From NCBI RefSeq assembly GCF_000764185.1, contig NZ_JQEC01000047.1:36949-100948 (forward strand): a DNA stretch of 64,000 nt. The letters run 5' to 3'. Both the position numbers and the translations under genes were made by a program. The notes under the pieces are model-generated. The model saw nothing but the letters and a program-made list of their open reading frames with translations, was not told the DNA's origin and ran no database searches. Source of the DNA: Colwellia psychrerythraea (GTDB lineage: Bacteria; Pseudomonadota; Gammaproteobacteria; Enterobacterales; Alteromonadaceae). Below, one piece after another: positions 45,791 through 54,817 of this stretch (positions within the stretch are counted from its first letter, which is position 1; each line of letters opens with the position of its first letter).

Positions 45791-47107
45791 ATGGAAATGT
45801 CACTCACGCAAGAAAAACAAGAGAAAAAGCAAAGTAATGCACTGCCTATGGTAATCATCGCCGGGTTATTTTTCATATTAGGTTTCGTCACTTGGATGAA
45901 TGGCTCATTGATGCCATATCTACAGCAAGTATTGAGTTTAACGCCATTTCAAGCGTCATTGATATTATTTTCGTTTTACATTGCGGTAACATTTACTGCG
46001 CTACCTTCTGCGGCAATTATTCGTAAAGTCGGCTATAAAAATGGTATGGCGCTTGGCCTAGCAACAATGACATTAGCCGCTTTATTGTTTATCCCCGCAG
46101 CGAAAACACAAATGTTTCCATTATTTTTGTTAGCTCAATTAATAATGGGCGCAGGGCAAACATTATTGCAAACTGCAGTTAACCCGTATGTGGTACGTAT
46201 TGGGCCGGAAGAATCAGCGGCAGCACGTATTTCAATTATGGGCATACTAAATAAAGGCGCAGGTGTGGTTGCACCAATAGTATTTACTGCTTTAATCTTA
46301 AGTGGCTTTACAGATACCGTTGGTACTGAATTAACGCAAGTGCAAATAGATGACATGGCAAATAGCTTAATTACGCCGTATCTAGGATTAGCTATTTTTA
46401 TTGGTGTATTAGCTTTTGCTATCAACAAGGCTCCATTACCTGAATTAGCAAGTGAAGCCGAAGAGGGTGAAAATAAAGGTCAGCTTAAAGAAGTGTTGAG
46501 TCACCCGAACTTGGCGCTTGGTGTGGTGGCTTTATTTTTATATGTTGCTGTAGAGGTTATCGCTGGTGATACTATTGGCGCTTTTGCCTTAGCTCTTGGT
46601 GTAGAAAGTTACAGCGTTATGACCTCATACACTATGGCTTGTATGGTTTTTGGTTACATCTTAGGTATTGCGCTCATCCCACGTTTTATTTCACAACAAA
46701 GAGCTTTGACGGTATCAGCCGTTTTAGGCTTAGTATTAAGCTTTGGCGTTATCTTTGGTGATAACAACTCTTTTGCCATTGCTAATGCACTATCATTTAT
46801 TTTAGGTGATGTTCAATTACCGGATACTTTAATTTTAATTGCTTTCTTAGGCCTTGCGAATGCGATTGTCTGGCCTGCTATCTTCCCGTTAGCACTTTCG
46901 GGTATGGGTAAGTTAACTAGTGTCGGCTCTGCGTTGTTAGTTATGGGCATTTCAGGTGGTGCTTTTGGACCTTTATTCTGGAGTTTAGCAAGTGGCAGTA
47001 GCGGGCAAGCCGTTGATCTACAAAGTGGTTATGTTGTTATGTTGCCTTGTTATTTATTTATTTTATTCTACGCTGTTAAAGGCTGCAAAATGAAATCTTG
47101 GAAATAG
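45791..47107 (+). CDS. nagP: N-acetylglucosamine MFS permease NagP
   Basis: The 438-residue inner-membrane transporter has 12 predicted helices and the FucP-type sugar:proton symporter features (FFILGFVTWMNGSLMPYLQ at the first helix, MGAGQTLLQTAVNPYV, a conserved GWPAIFP-like IVWPAIFPLAL). Non-PTS bacteria of this order import GlcNAc through NagP of this family and then phosphorylate it with NagK. The ATG at 45791 has GAGGAAGTT directly before it and is preferred over an ATG 7 codons earlier. Last gene of the operon, followed by a terminator. Confidence 0.92.
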   Translation: MEMSLTQEKQEKKQSNALPMVIIAGLFFILGFVTWMNGSLMPYLQQVLSLTPFQASLILFSFYIAVTFTALPSAAIIRKVGYKNGMALGLATMTLAALLFIPAAKTQMFPLFLLAQLIMGAGQTLLQTAVNPYVVRIGPEESAAARISIMGILNKGAGVVAPIVFTALILSGFTDTVGTELTQVQIDDMANSLITPYLGLAIFIGVLAFAINKAPLPELASEAEEGENKGQLKEVLSHPNLALGVVALFLYVAVEVIAGDTIGAFALALGVESYSVMTSYTMACMVFGYILGIALIPRFISQQRALTVSAVLGLVLSFGVIFGDNNSFAIANALSFILGDVQLPDTLILIAFLGLANAIVWPAIFPLALSGMGKLTSVGSALLVMGISGGAFGPLFWSLASGSSGQAVDLQSGYVVMLPCYLFILFYAVKGCKMKSWK

Positions 47108-47189
47108 ATTAAGGCTCCAATGATTAATTGTTGTTTTAAATAACTATATAAGAAGTAACTTAAATAGTTATTTAAACGAAAATAAAAAG

Positions 47190-47237
47190 AATCTCAATGC
47201 AGCTCTGTTTAAATTTGGCTGCGCTGAGATTTTTTTA
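47190..47237 (+). terminator. Terminator after nagP
   Basis: ATCTCAATGCAGC, ~17-base loop, GCTGCGCTGAGAT followed by a T-run, about 80 bases after the stop. Two opposed bases (AT/GC) in the stem are mispaired but the arms are otherwise complementary. Confidence 0.85.
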
Positions 47238-47478
47238 TGTCTTAATTTCAATGGTTTAATATATTTGTTGTCAGGTGATAAATGATGAATTAATGATTGT
47301 TTAAAACATTGAATACTGGTTGTACCAGCTATTGACGAACTGATTGAAGCGTACTATGATAAGTTTTCTGGTTAAGGTTTAACCACTTTTATGGATTTGG
47401 GAATTAAAAGTAAATGTCTCCTTAGCGAGAGGTAAGAAATAATAAACTTAGTATTTAATGACTTAAAAGGATTTAGTT

Positions 47479-47694
47479 ATGTCTGAAGCTAAAAGAAAAG
47501 TAACGGTTATCTATTGTTGTGATGATGCATTAGAGCTGTACAGGAAAACACAGAGTTTTAAACTAAACGCCTATGGCGATATGATCATTCCCCAAGATTT
47601 TAAACGTGGTAAGACTATTGTAGCGGTATGTGAAGGCGAAGTTGATGTGATTAATATTATCGGTGACAGGCTTGTTAAAGAGTACTGGAATTAA
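47479..47694 (+). CDS. Small conserved hypothetical protein, DUF2375-like
   Basis: A 71-residue soluble protein with AAAGGATT before its ATG. The pattern VTVIYCCDDALELY and IVAVCEGEVDVINIIGDRLVK fits a small alpha/beta protein. It resembles the Colwellia/Shewanella DUF2375 (TIGR02922) group, recalled from memory; function of that group is unknown. It stands alone between two terminators. Confidence 0.65.
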   Translation: MSEAKRKVTVIYCCDDALELYRKTQSFKLNAYGDMIIPQDFKRGKTIVAVCEGEVDVINIIGDRLVKEYWN

Positions 47695-47736
47695 TCTCAC
47701 CGTTTTTAACCGTGCTGTTAAGTAAAGCAAAACAAC

Positions 47737-47767
47737 AAAAAAAGGTGACAATATTGTCACCTTTTTT
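47737..47767. terminator. Terminator after the DUF2375-like gene
   Basis: An A-run, GGTGACAATATTGTCACC and a T-run form a near-perfect palindrome with a 4-base or smaller loop; works in both directions. Confidence 0.9.
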
Positions 47768-47785
47768 GTGTCTGTTTATTAAGTT

Positions 47786-48014
47786 AACCTGAGCTCTGGA
47801 TAAGCAGCACTTGCTCAATATTCCCCTTTATCCGATTCTCAGCGTTAAAACGTCGATAAATAACCCGTTATTCATAAACGTTTTCCTTGATAATTGAATA
47901 AATTGAAACATTGATAGCGCATATATCTACTTAATCTTACAAATTCTGTTCTTAATAACCGTAAGTTATTGTTTTTACTTAAACATCAAGTACTCATTAT
48001 CCAGAGGTTAAGTT
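47786..48014 (-). mobile_element. MITE copy A (229 bp)
   Basis: Terminal inverted repeats start AACCTGAGCTCTGGATA and end TATCCAGAGGTTAAGTT (imperfect). The interior is homologous along its full length to the reverse complement of the element at 58632, so the two lie in opposite orientation 10.8 kb apart. No open frame is present. No clear target duplication is visible here, and this copy has more end mismatches, so it looks older. Confidence 0.8.
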
Positions 48015-48015
48015 A

Positions 48016-48105
48016 TACCAGTTTCATTAGGTTTGTGATCTTGTTGTGCATAGGAAAAATAAATCAAAGCAAGGCGCTCAACTGAGTAATCATTTAATGA
48101 AATTA
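48016..48105. repeat. Small inverted-repeat stretch next to MITE A
   Basis: TTTCATTA (48022) and TAATGAAA (48095) form a pair of arms around a ~65-base segment that abuts the MITE end. It may be a separate dispersed repeat or flanking DNA of chance symmetry. It directly precedes the ccmE stop. Confidence 0.3.
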
Positions 48106-48108
48106 GAC

Positions 48109-48645
48109 TTAATAGCTGTTAGCTTTTTTACTTTCTAATTGTTTTTCACTATAAGTTGCTTTGTCATGCTTTTGACCTGCAGCCTCAGCTAACTCCGCAG
48201 GCATATAATTTTCATCATGTTTGGCAAGTACTTCACTGGCTTCGATACTTAATCCCGTTGGCGGATGTTCTGCCAAAGTGCCATTGGCGACAATACCTTG
48301 GCCTTCACGAAATAAGTCAGGCAGTATTCCTTCATAATAAACAGTAACCATAGGGTCACTATCTTTGAAAACAATAGGCATGGTCATATCACTAAGCTTA
48401 AATGATACTTTAAGACTTTCAGGATCGCGCTTTACCGTTCCAGGAACCACTAAACCACCTATACGGATACGTTGACCCAGACTTGGCTTTAAACCAGTTT
48501 CTTTTTTACCCTGAGTGATTTCAGAAGGAGTAAAAAATAAATCAATATTTTGACTTAATGCATATAATACCAGCCCGGCGACAGCACCGATGCCAATGAG
48601 GATAGAGCCAACAATGGCGAGACGTTTTTTACGGCGTGGATTCAT
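48109..48645 (-). CDS. ccmE: Cytochrome c maturation heme chaperone CcmE
   Basis: Carries heme covalently in the periplasm from CcmC to CcmF. The 178-residue protein has an N-terminal basic stretch and membrane anchor ([19 protein letters not shown]), an OB-fold, and the heme-binding His and following Tyr in AKHDENYMP (~130). The C-terminus is a Lys/Glu-rich tail. ATG overlaps the ccmD stop by one base (TAATG), so translation is coupled. Last gene of ccmABCDE. Confidence 0.96.
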   Translation of the reverse strand: MNPRRKKRLAIVGSILIGIGAVAGLVLYALSQNIDLFFTPSEITQGKKETGLKPSLGQRIRIGGLVVPGTVKRDPESLKVSFKLSDMTMPIVFKDSDPMVTVYYEGILPDLFREGQGIVANGTLAEHPPTGLSIEASEVLAKHDENYMPAELAEAAGQKHDKATYSEKQLESKKANSY

Positions 48646-48890
48646 TATTCAGTAACCTCGTTTAATTCTGTTTTTTGCTGTACATTTTGTTGCTTTCGTA
48701 GCTCTCGGGCTTGGCGAAGTTTATCTTCACGTTGCTTGCGCTTAGCTATTTGGTCGATGATCTGCTGATGACCAGCTTTAGAGCTGATCAATAAAGCTGT
48801 AAGTATCAAAGCGGCAGTGCCAAAAGATAGCCAGACATAAAAGCCATAACCGCCCATATTGATGAAATCGCTAAAACTATTAAATTGCAT
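48645..48890 (-). CDS. ccmD: Heme exporter protein CcmD
   Basis: An 81-residue single-pass membrane protein with the CcmD opening pattern ([16 protein letters not shown]) before the helix and a long charged, coiled C-terminus ([17 protein letters not shown]). It links the CcmABC complex to release of holo-CcmE. Placed between ccmC and ccmE as expected. Confidence 0.92.
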   Translation of the reverse strand: MQFNSFSDFINMGGYGFYVWLSFGTAALILTALLISSKAGHQQIIDQIAKRKQREDKLRQARELRKQQNVQQKTELNEVTE

Positions 48891-48928
48891 TGAGTGCTCT
48901 CCTACTACTTTGCGCTATTTTGCTGTAA

Positions 48929-49672
48929 TTAACTGTTATGTTTTTTAACTAGCTCGCGCACCCAAGGACGAATGCTATTGCGCGCTAAAATTTCATTACG
49001 AAAACGTAGACAGATGATCAATGCAACTAAGAAAGAAAAGCCAATAAAACAAAAGATAAATGGCCATAACATATCAAGTGACATGGATGGTTTGCCTAAT
49101 TTGCTAACTGTAGAGCCCTGATGCAGGGTATTCCACCACTCTACTGAGTATTTAATGATTGGTATGTTTACCACACCTACCAAGGTAAGTATGCCAGCCG
49201 CTTTACCCGCTAAGTTTTTATCTTCAAAGGCATTATGTAAAGCTATTACCCCAAGGTACAAAAATAATAAGATAAGTTCTGATGTTAAACGTGCATCCCA
49301 AATCCACCAAGTTCCCCACATAGGTTTACCCCAGGCAGCACCGGTAATTAATGCTATAGCAGTAAAAGCTGCACCAACGGGCGCCATAGCTGCTGCAGAC
49401 GCATCGGCTAGTTTTAATTGCCATACTAAGCTGCTAAATGCTGCTATTGCCATGGATACATAGATACCCATAGATAAAGAAGCTGCAGGTACATGGATAT
49501 AGAAAATTCGAAAGCTGTGTCCTTGCTGATAATCAGCAGGGGCAAATAATAATGCCCAGACTAAGCCTATGCTTAGAAAAATGGCCGAGAAAGCGCTTAA
49601 CCAAGGTAACAACCTATTGGTAAGGTGATAAGACACTTCAGGGTTTGCGTAAGGGTGTAACCATTTCCACAT
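48929..49672 (-). CDS. ccmC: Heme ligation protein CcmC
   Basis: Loads heme onto CcmE. The 247-residue inner-membrane protein has six helices and the tryptophan-rich WWD motif WGTWWIWDARLTSE (~122), flanked by the conserved His in IFYIHVPAA (~60) and another in the HQGS segment (~180). Part of the ccmABCDE unit. Confidence 0.96.
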   Translation of the reverse strand: MWKWLHPYANPEVSYHLTNRLLPWLSAFSAIFLSIGLVWALLFAPADYQQGHSFRIFYIHVPAASLSMGIYVSMAIAAFSSLVWQLKLADASAAAMAPVGAAFTAIALITGAAWGKPMWGTWWIWDARLTSELILLFLYLGVIALHNAFEDKNLAGKAAGILTLVGVVNIPIIKYSVEWWNTLHQGSTVSKLGKPSMSLDMLWPFIFCFIGFSFLVALIICLRFRNEILARNSIRPWVRELVKKHNS

Positions 49673-49797
49673 TAATTAATACTCACTAATTTTTGTCGAT
49701 TATAAGGCAGGATTACCGTGTTATGCTTCATGACAAAGTAACAGTGCTCTTTCGTGTTTATATTGGGCGTTACCATTTCCACTTGCCACCTATCATG

Positions 49798-50628
49798 TTA
49801 ATTGGTACTCACTTTGAGGGCTGCGCCAACAGCAAAAGGCGCAAGCGTTAAAGATCCAAAGAATAATGCGGCGATTATAGCAAGTTGGCCGCTGTAAGGT
49901 AAGCCAAGTGCTGCTGTGTCTATGGCACTGGTGGCAAAAATTAATACCGGTATGTAAAGCGGTAACACCAGTAAGCTAAGTAATACGCCGCCTTTTTTTA
50001 TGCCGACGGTAAGAGCAACGCCCACTGCGCCAAGCAAACTAAGCACAGGTGTGCCAAGTAATAAGGTAAGAAACAATGCGCTATAACTGTTTTCATCTAA
50101 ATGCAGCAGTACTGCTAGCAGTGGCGCAATCAAGATAATTGGCAAACCCGTTATTAACCAGTGGGCAAATATTTTGGCTAAGACTAATACAAAAATTGGA
50201 TGAGGACTTAATAACATTTGCTCGAGAGAGCCATCAAGGTGGTCAGATTTAAATAAACGATCTAATGATAAAAGTGTTGCTAGCAGGGCTGCCACCCAAA
50301 TAATGCCTGGAGCAATTCGACTTAAGGTTTGTGCTTCTGGACCAATACCCAAAGGAAAGAGGGTAATGACGATAACAAAAAATAGTAAGGGGTTGATAAT
50401 GTCATCTTTATGGCGCATGGCAATGGTAAGGTCACGTTTCAAAACCAACATAAAAGCATGGCGATAAGAGAGTTGTGCTGATGACTGTGCGTTACTTGTT
50501 AACTCTGAGTTTTGCAATTCTGAGTTATGCAATGTATCACCTTCTAACGCGAGACCCTTGATTACAGAATCATCGATAATAGCTGTTAATTTTTCAGTCT
50601 CTTGCGTTGACTGGGTTTTTAGGGTCAT
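49798..50628 (-). CDS. ccmB: Heme exporter permease CcmB with N-terminal extension
   Basis: The core from about residue 57 follows E. coli CcmB closely (RHKDDIINPLLFFVIVITLFPL, ARIAPGIIWVAALLA-type, SLEQMLLSPHP, KKGGVLLSLLVLPLYIPV). It is the membrane partner of CcmA in releasing holo-CcmE. The annotated start adds ~57 polar Ser/Thr/Gln/Asn-rich residues that E. coli CcmB lacks. An internal Met at ~60 has no ribosome-binding site, so the extension may be translated; its function is unknown. Confidence 0.92.
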   Translation of the reverse strand: MTLKTQSTQETEKLTAIIDDSVIKGLALEGDTLHNSELQNSELTSNAQSSAQLSYRHAFMLVLKRDLTIAMRHKDDIINPLLFFVIVITLFPLGIGPEAQTLSRIAPGIIWVAALLATLLSLDRLFKSDHLDGSLEQMLLSPHPIFVLVLAKIFAHWLITGLPIILIAPLLAVLLHLDENSYSALFLTLLLGTPVLSLLGAVGVALTVGIKKGGVLLSLLVLPLYIPVLIFATSAIDTAALGLPYSGQLAIIAALFFGSLTLAPFAVGAALKVSTN

Positions 50629-50725
50629 TTGGTTACTTTTCTCTAAACGCTATAAACGAAATACATATACTCGTTATCACTCAATATGCATGTTTCATAG
50701 TGCACTTTAAATGGTAAAGGGTATC

Positions 50726-51394
50726 TTAATCAAAAGCACTATCATAGCTATCATCTAAGGTGATCTTTTTGATTTGTTCTGGCTTAATGCTAATTAAATC
50801 TTGATGTGTGGTTAAAATGATACAACCACCGCGCTGTGCATGTGTGGTGAATAATTTCTCTAAGCTAGCAACGCCTTGTTTATCAATGGCAGTAAAAGGC
50901 TCATCTAAAATCCAAATAGGTGCATGACTTTGATATAAGCGAGCCAACGCAATACGTCTATGCTGACCGGCACTTAAATGTGATGCCAAACTATCTTCAA
51001 AGCCGGAGAGATTCACTTTGGATAAATAAGCCAAGCTTTGATCTGTTTTGTTACCGTGTAAGGCTAAATTAAAGTCGAGATTCTCTTCTGCGGTCATTTC
51101 GCCTTTTACCCCGGCTAAATGACCGAAATATAATAAATTTTCATGGAAATCTTCTCGGCAGCGATGAATAGCTTGGCCTTTATAGTGAACTTGACCATCA
51201 TAAGGTTGAGACAAGCCAGATAAAATGCGTAGTAAGCTGGTTTTTCCTGAGCCATTAGGCCCTTCAACTTGCACAATATCACCGGCATTTATTTCAACGG
51301 ATAATTCGTCAAATAATAAGCGTTCTTCTCGAATGCAGGTTAACTTTACCGCACTGAGCAAAGGTGTTGAGGTTTGTTTGGGCAATGTCTTCAC
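50726..51394 (-). CDS. ccmA: Heme exporter ATP-binding protein CcmA
   Basis: A 222-residue ABC ATPase with Walker [10 protein letters not shown] (~40), signature LSAGQHRR (~140) and Walker [13 protein letters not shown] (~158). With CcmB it powers release of heme-loaded CcmE. The start codon is GTG. First gene of the leftward ccmABCDE unit, divergent from ccmF. Confidence 0.94.
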   Translation of the reverse strand: MKTLPKQTSTPLLSAVKLTCIREERLLFDELSVEINAGDIVQVEGPNGSGKTSLLRILSGLSQPYDGQVHYKGQAIHRCREDFHENLLYFGHLAGVKGEMTAEENLDFNLALHGNKTDQSLAYLSKVNLSGFEDSLASHLSAGQHRRIALARLYQSHAPIWILDEPFTAIDKQGVASLEKLFTTHAQRGGCIILTTHQDLISIKPEQIKKITLDDSYDSAFD

Positions 51395-51694
51395 TTATTC
51401 TTTATCAACGTTGAGTAAAAGTTTATCGCATTAAGCTAGGAGAGTGAATTCTAGCGTATGATTGTCGAGTAATCCTTGATATGGATCGTATAATCACTTT
51501 GGGTGATATAATACCATAGCCAAGATTAACATAGCCCAGAAAGTTGTAACATTATGAAACAACTTGAGCCCTTAATTTACATTAATATTTCGCCTAATAA
51601 AATGTTAGTATGACGCGGTAATATTTAACCTCATTAGTATCGAAAACTAATTATTAGAGGTTAATTGTTTTTTTGAAGTAGAGCGGAGAACTCA
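51395..51694. promoter_or_regulatory. Divergent ccmA / ccmF intergenic region
   Basis: About 300 bases between the two divergent ccm units must hold both promoters. TATAAT-like hexamers occur near 51489 and 51509, but I cannot pair them with good -35 boxes. No strong palindrome or terminator is seen. Confidence 0.45.
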
Positions 51695-53761
51695 ATGATA
51701 CCTGACCTGGTAGCAACCCAAATGCCTGAGCTTATACCTGAGCTTGGTCACTTAGCCCTTATTATTGCTTTAGCATTTTCTATTTGCTTAAGTCTTATCC
51801 CATTAATAGGTGTTCATAGCCCAGAACAGAGTTCTTTGAAAAAACTCATGGGATATGCCAAACCATTAGCTTATGGTATGTTTCTCTTTACTGGCATCAG
51901 TCTTATCATTCTTGCCTATAGTTTTGTCGTAGATGATTTTTCAGTTAAATATATTGCCAGTCATTCAAATACTCATTTACCTTATTATTTTAAAATCAGT
52001 GCCGTTTGGGGCGGGCATGAAGGTTCCTTATTGTTGTGGGTTTTCTCCCTAACTGCCTGGACTGCTGCAGTAGCACGTTTTTCAGATGCTATTGAAGAGG
52101 AATTTATTGCTCGAGTCTTAGCTGTAATGGGTATGATTGCTATCGGATTTATCGCTTTTACCTTGTTAACGTCTAATCCTTTTGACCGTTTATGGCCCAA
52201 TGTTCCCATGGAAGGTCGTGATTTAAATCCATTATTACAAGATGTCGGTTTAATTATTCATCCGCCATTATTATATTTTGGCTACGTTGGTTTTGCCGTC
52301 GCTTTTGCTTTCGCCGTTGCTGCGTTAATGGCTGGAAAAATGGATGCCGCTTGGGCTCGCTGGTCTCGTCCTTGGACAGTAGGTGCTTGGGTATTTTTAA
52401 CTATAGGTATCGCACTTGGTAGCTGGTGGGCATACTATGAGCTTGGCTGGGGCGGATGGTGGTTCTGGGATCCTGTTGAAAACGCATCCTTTATGCCTTG
52501 GCTTGTTGGTACCGCACTGATCCACTCATTAGCGGTAACAGAAAAACGTGGTACTTTTAAAAACTGGACTATTTTACTGGCAATATTTGCTTTTGGCTTA
52601 AGTTTATTAGGCACATTCTTAGTACGCTCAGGGGTAATTACTTCTGTGCATTCTTTTGCAGCTGACCCTTCTCGCGGTATCTTCATTTTGGTGATTTTAG
52701 CGATAGCGATGGGCGGAGCGTTAACCTTGTATGCCTTTAGAGCTAATAAAGTGGCGAGTTTTTCACGTTTTGCTTTTTATTCCCGTGAAACAGCGTTACT
52801 ACTTTGTAACGTTATATTGGTTATTGCCACGATGACTGTACTTCTTGGTACTTTATACCCCTTATTGGTTGATGCCTTAGGTTATGGGAAGATTTCGGTC
52901 GGCCCTCCGTATTTTAATGCCGTTTTTATTCCGATAATGAGTATTCTATTTATTTTTATGGGTATCGGTCCTTTAATTCGCTGGAAAAAAGCTAAAAAAG
53001 GTGAGCTCAGCAAGCAACTGTTAAAACCGTCAGTATTTAGTATTGCTTTTGGCTTAATGTTTCCAGTGGTTTACGGCGGTGAGTTTAATGCTTTAGTTGC
53101 CATGGGTATCACCTTAGCGACTTGGGTTTTCTTAGTTGTAGTTAAAGAAGTTAAAAACCAATATCAATTAGCCGGAAAATTAACTACCAGTCATTTAGGA
53201 ATGGCAACGGCTCATGCAGGTATTGCTATCACTATTGTTGGTGTCACTATTGTTTCCATGTATGAAAGTGAAACCAATGTAAAAATGTCGCTAAACGAAA
53301 GAGTTACTGTTTCTGGTTATGAAATTGAGTTCAAAGGCATTAAACATGTCGAAGGGCCAAACTATAGTGCCGAGCAGGGGCAAATTAATATTTATAAAGT
53401 AACTGGCGAAAACGAAAGTGACTTTGTTAGCTTACTTAAACCAGAGCGTCGTGAATATCGTGTGCAAACCATGGGCATGACCGAAGCCGGTATTGACCCT
53501 GGTTTGTTCCGGGATGTCTATGTTGCCTTAGGTGACCCATTACCGGGTGGTGCTTGGGCAATAAGAGTGCACTATAAGCCATTTGTTCGTTGGATTTGGT
53601 TAGGTGCTATTTTCATGGGAATTGGTGGCATTCTTTCTATGCTTGATAAACGTTATCGCCGTAAAAAAGCACTGGCTGCAGAGTCTGCTGCGATGGCTGA
53701 CTCACGGGCTAATAACGTGGCCGCTGCTACAGTTTGTTCGGCAAAAGTGTCGGAGGCATAA
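51695..53761 (+). CDS. ccmF: Heme lyase subunit CcmF
   Basis: Transfers heme from CcmE to apocytochrome c. The 688-residue membrane protein has many helices, the WWD motif WGGWWFWDPVENASFMPW (~250), conserved His in SAVWGGHEGSLLLW (~105), IIHPPLLYFGY (~188) and later positions, and the long periplasmic C-terminal domain before the last helix. The TGA-to-ATG gap to ccmG is 2 bases with GGAGG in between. First of ccmFGHI. Confidence 0.97.
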   Translation: MIPDLVATQMPELIPELGHLALIIALAFSICLSLIPLIGVHSPEQSSLKKLMGYAKPLAYGMFLFTGISLIILAYSFVVDDFSVKYIASHSNTHLPYYFKISAVWGGHEGSLLLWVFSLTAWTAAVARFSDAIEEEFIARVLAVMGMIAIGFIAFTLLTSNPFDRLWPNVPMEGRDLNPLLQDVGLIIHPPLLYFGYVGFAVAFAFAVAALMAGKMDAAWARWSRPWTVGAWVFLTIGIALGSWWAYYELGWGGWWFWDPVENASFMPWLVGTALIHSLAVTEKRGTFKNWTILLAIFAFGLSLLGTFLVRSGVITSVHSFAADPSRGIFILVILAIAMGGALTLYAFRANKVASFSRFAFYSRETALLLCNVILVIATMTVLLGTLYPLLVDALGYGKISVGPPYFNAVFIPIMSILFIFMGIGPLIRWKKAKKGELSKQLLKPSVFSIAFGLMFPVVYGGEFNALVAMGITLATWVFLVVVKEVKNQYQLAGKLTTSHLGMATAHAGIAITIVGVTIVSMYESETNVKMSLNERVTVSGYEIEFKGIKHVEGPNYSAEQGQINIYKVTGENESDFVSLLKPERREYRVQTMGMTEAGIDPGLFRDVYVALGDPLPGGAWAIRVHYKPFVRWIWLGAIFMGIGGILSMLDKRYRRKKALAAESAAMADSRANNVAAATVCSAKVSEA

Positions 53762-53763
53762 AC

Positions 53764-54312
53764 ATGGGCAGTTTTATACGTTTTCTACCACTCATTTTAG
53801 TTATCGCTTTAGGTGTAGTGTTATATCGAGGTTTGTCTCTTAACCCACAAGATATGCCCTCGGCATTAGTGGGTAAGACAATGCCGGCTTTTGCACTAAA
53901 AACGCTAAAGGATAATGGACAAGTAGTCACTCAGGTTGATTTGTTAGGTGATATTGTCTTAGTTAATGTTTGGGCAACATGGTGTCCAACTTGTAAATAC
54001 GAACATCCGTATTTAGTTGATATAGCAAAAGACCCACAAGTAAAACTTTATGGCTTGAACTATAAAGATGATCGGGCTGCAGCCCAGCAATGGCTGAAAA
54101 ATTATGATGATCCTTATGTATTTTCAATTTTTGATGAAGAAGGTACCTTAGGTTTAGATTTAGGTGTTTATGGTGCACCGGAAACGTTTGTTATTGATCA
54201 TCATGGCATTATTCGTAAACGTTTTGCTGGCGCCATTGATACTAGAGTATGGCGACGTGAGTTTGAGCCATTAATTGCTCAGCTAGTTGAAGAAAAAAAT
54301 CAGGGGAAATAA
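53764..54312 (+). CDS. ccmG: Thiol:disulfide oxidoreductase CcmG (DsbE)
   Basis: Membrane-anchored periplasmic thioredoxin that keeps cytochrome c or CcmH thiols reduced. The 182-residue product has an N-terminal signal anchor (RFLPLILVIALGVVLYRG), active site WATWCPTC (~75) and the cis-Pro region YGAPETFVID (~140), the GxxE-type CcmG pattern. Start chosen because GGAGGCATAAAC precedes ATG at 53764; an earlier in-frame ATG overlaps ccmF. Confidence 0.95.
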   Translation: MGSFIRFLPLILVIALGVVLYRGLSLNPQDMPSALVGKTMPAFALKTLKDNGQVVTQVDLLGDIVLVNVWATWCPTCKYEHPYLVDIAKDPQVKLYGLNYKDDRAAAQQWLKNYDDPYVFSIFDEEGTLGLDLGVYGAPETFVIDHHGIIRKRFAGAIDTRVWRREFEPLIAQLVEEKNQGK

Positions 54313-54313
54313 C

Positions 54314-54781
54314 ATGCGCTTAATCAGTATACTTCTACTTACATTAGTATTCGCTTTTAGTGTTAATCCGGTAAAAGCTAGTCCCGTTGATACTTATGAA
54401 TTTAATGATGAAGTGACTAAAATTCGCTTTCAAGCATTGACCAAAGAATTACGATGTCCTAAGTGTCAAAATCAAAACTTAGCCGACTCAAACTCACCAA
54501 TTGCCGCTGATTTACGCAAAGAGCTTTATGAGCTATTACAACAGGGTAAGGCAGACAGCGAAATTGTCAACTTTATGGTAGACCGTTATGGTGAGTTTGT
54601 TTTGTATCGACCAAGAGTTTCATCGTTAACCTACATATTATGGTTTGGTCCGATAGTACTAATTTTGTTAGGCTTTATTGTCGTTATTGTCATTGTGCGC
54701 AGAAAACCAGTGGCTAAAAGTGATTTGGTTTTATCGAAAGAGCAACAAGATAAACTTAAAAACTTTTTAAATGATAAATAG
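54314..54781 (+). CDS. ccmH: Cytochrome c maturation protein CcmH (thioredoxin-like half)
   Basis: A 155-residue protein with signal peptide (LLTLVFAFSVNPVKA), redox motif LRCPKCQNQN (~46) that contacts apocytochrome CXXCH thiols, and a C-terminal membrane helix (FGPIVLILLGFIVVIVIVR). It corresponds to the N-terminal half of E. coli CcmH; the TPR half is the separate ccmI. AGGGGAAATAAC precedes ATG at 54314; the earlier in-frame ATG is inside ccmG. Confidence 0.94.
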   Translation: MRLISILLLTLVFAFSVNPVKASPVDTYEFNDEVTKIRFQALTKELRCPKCQNQNLADSNSPIAADLRKELYELLQQGKADSEIVNFMVDRYGEFVLYRPRVSSLTYILWFGPIVLILLGFIVVIVIVRRKPVAKSDLVLSKEQQDKLKNFLNDK

Positions 54782-54817
54782 CAACTCGACACCTTAAAAG
54801 AAGTAGTAGATAACATT

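Noticed and set aside
51395..51694. Possible small gene or FNR/Arc site between ccmA and ccmF
   Set aside because: No open frame with ribosome-binding site and no TTGAT-N4-ATCAA palindrome could be found by eye.
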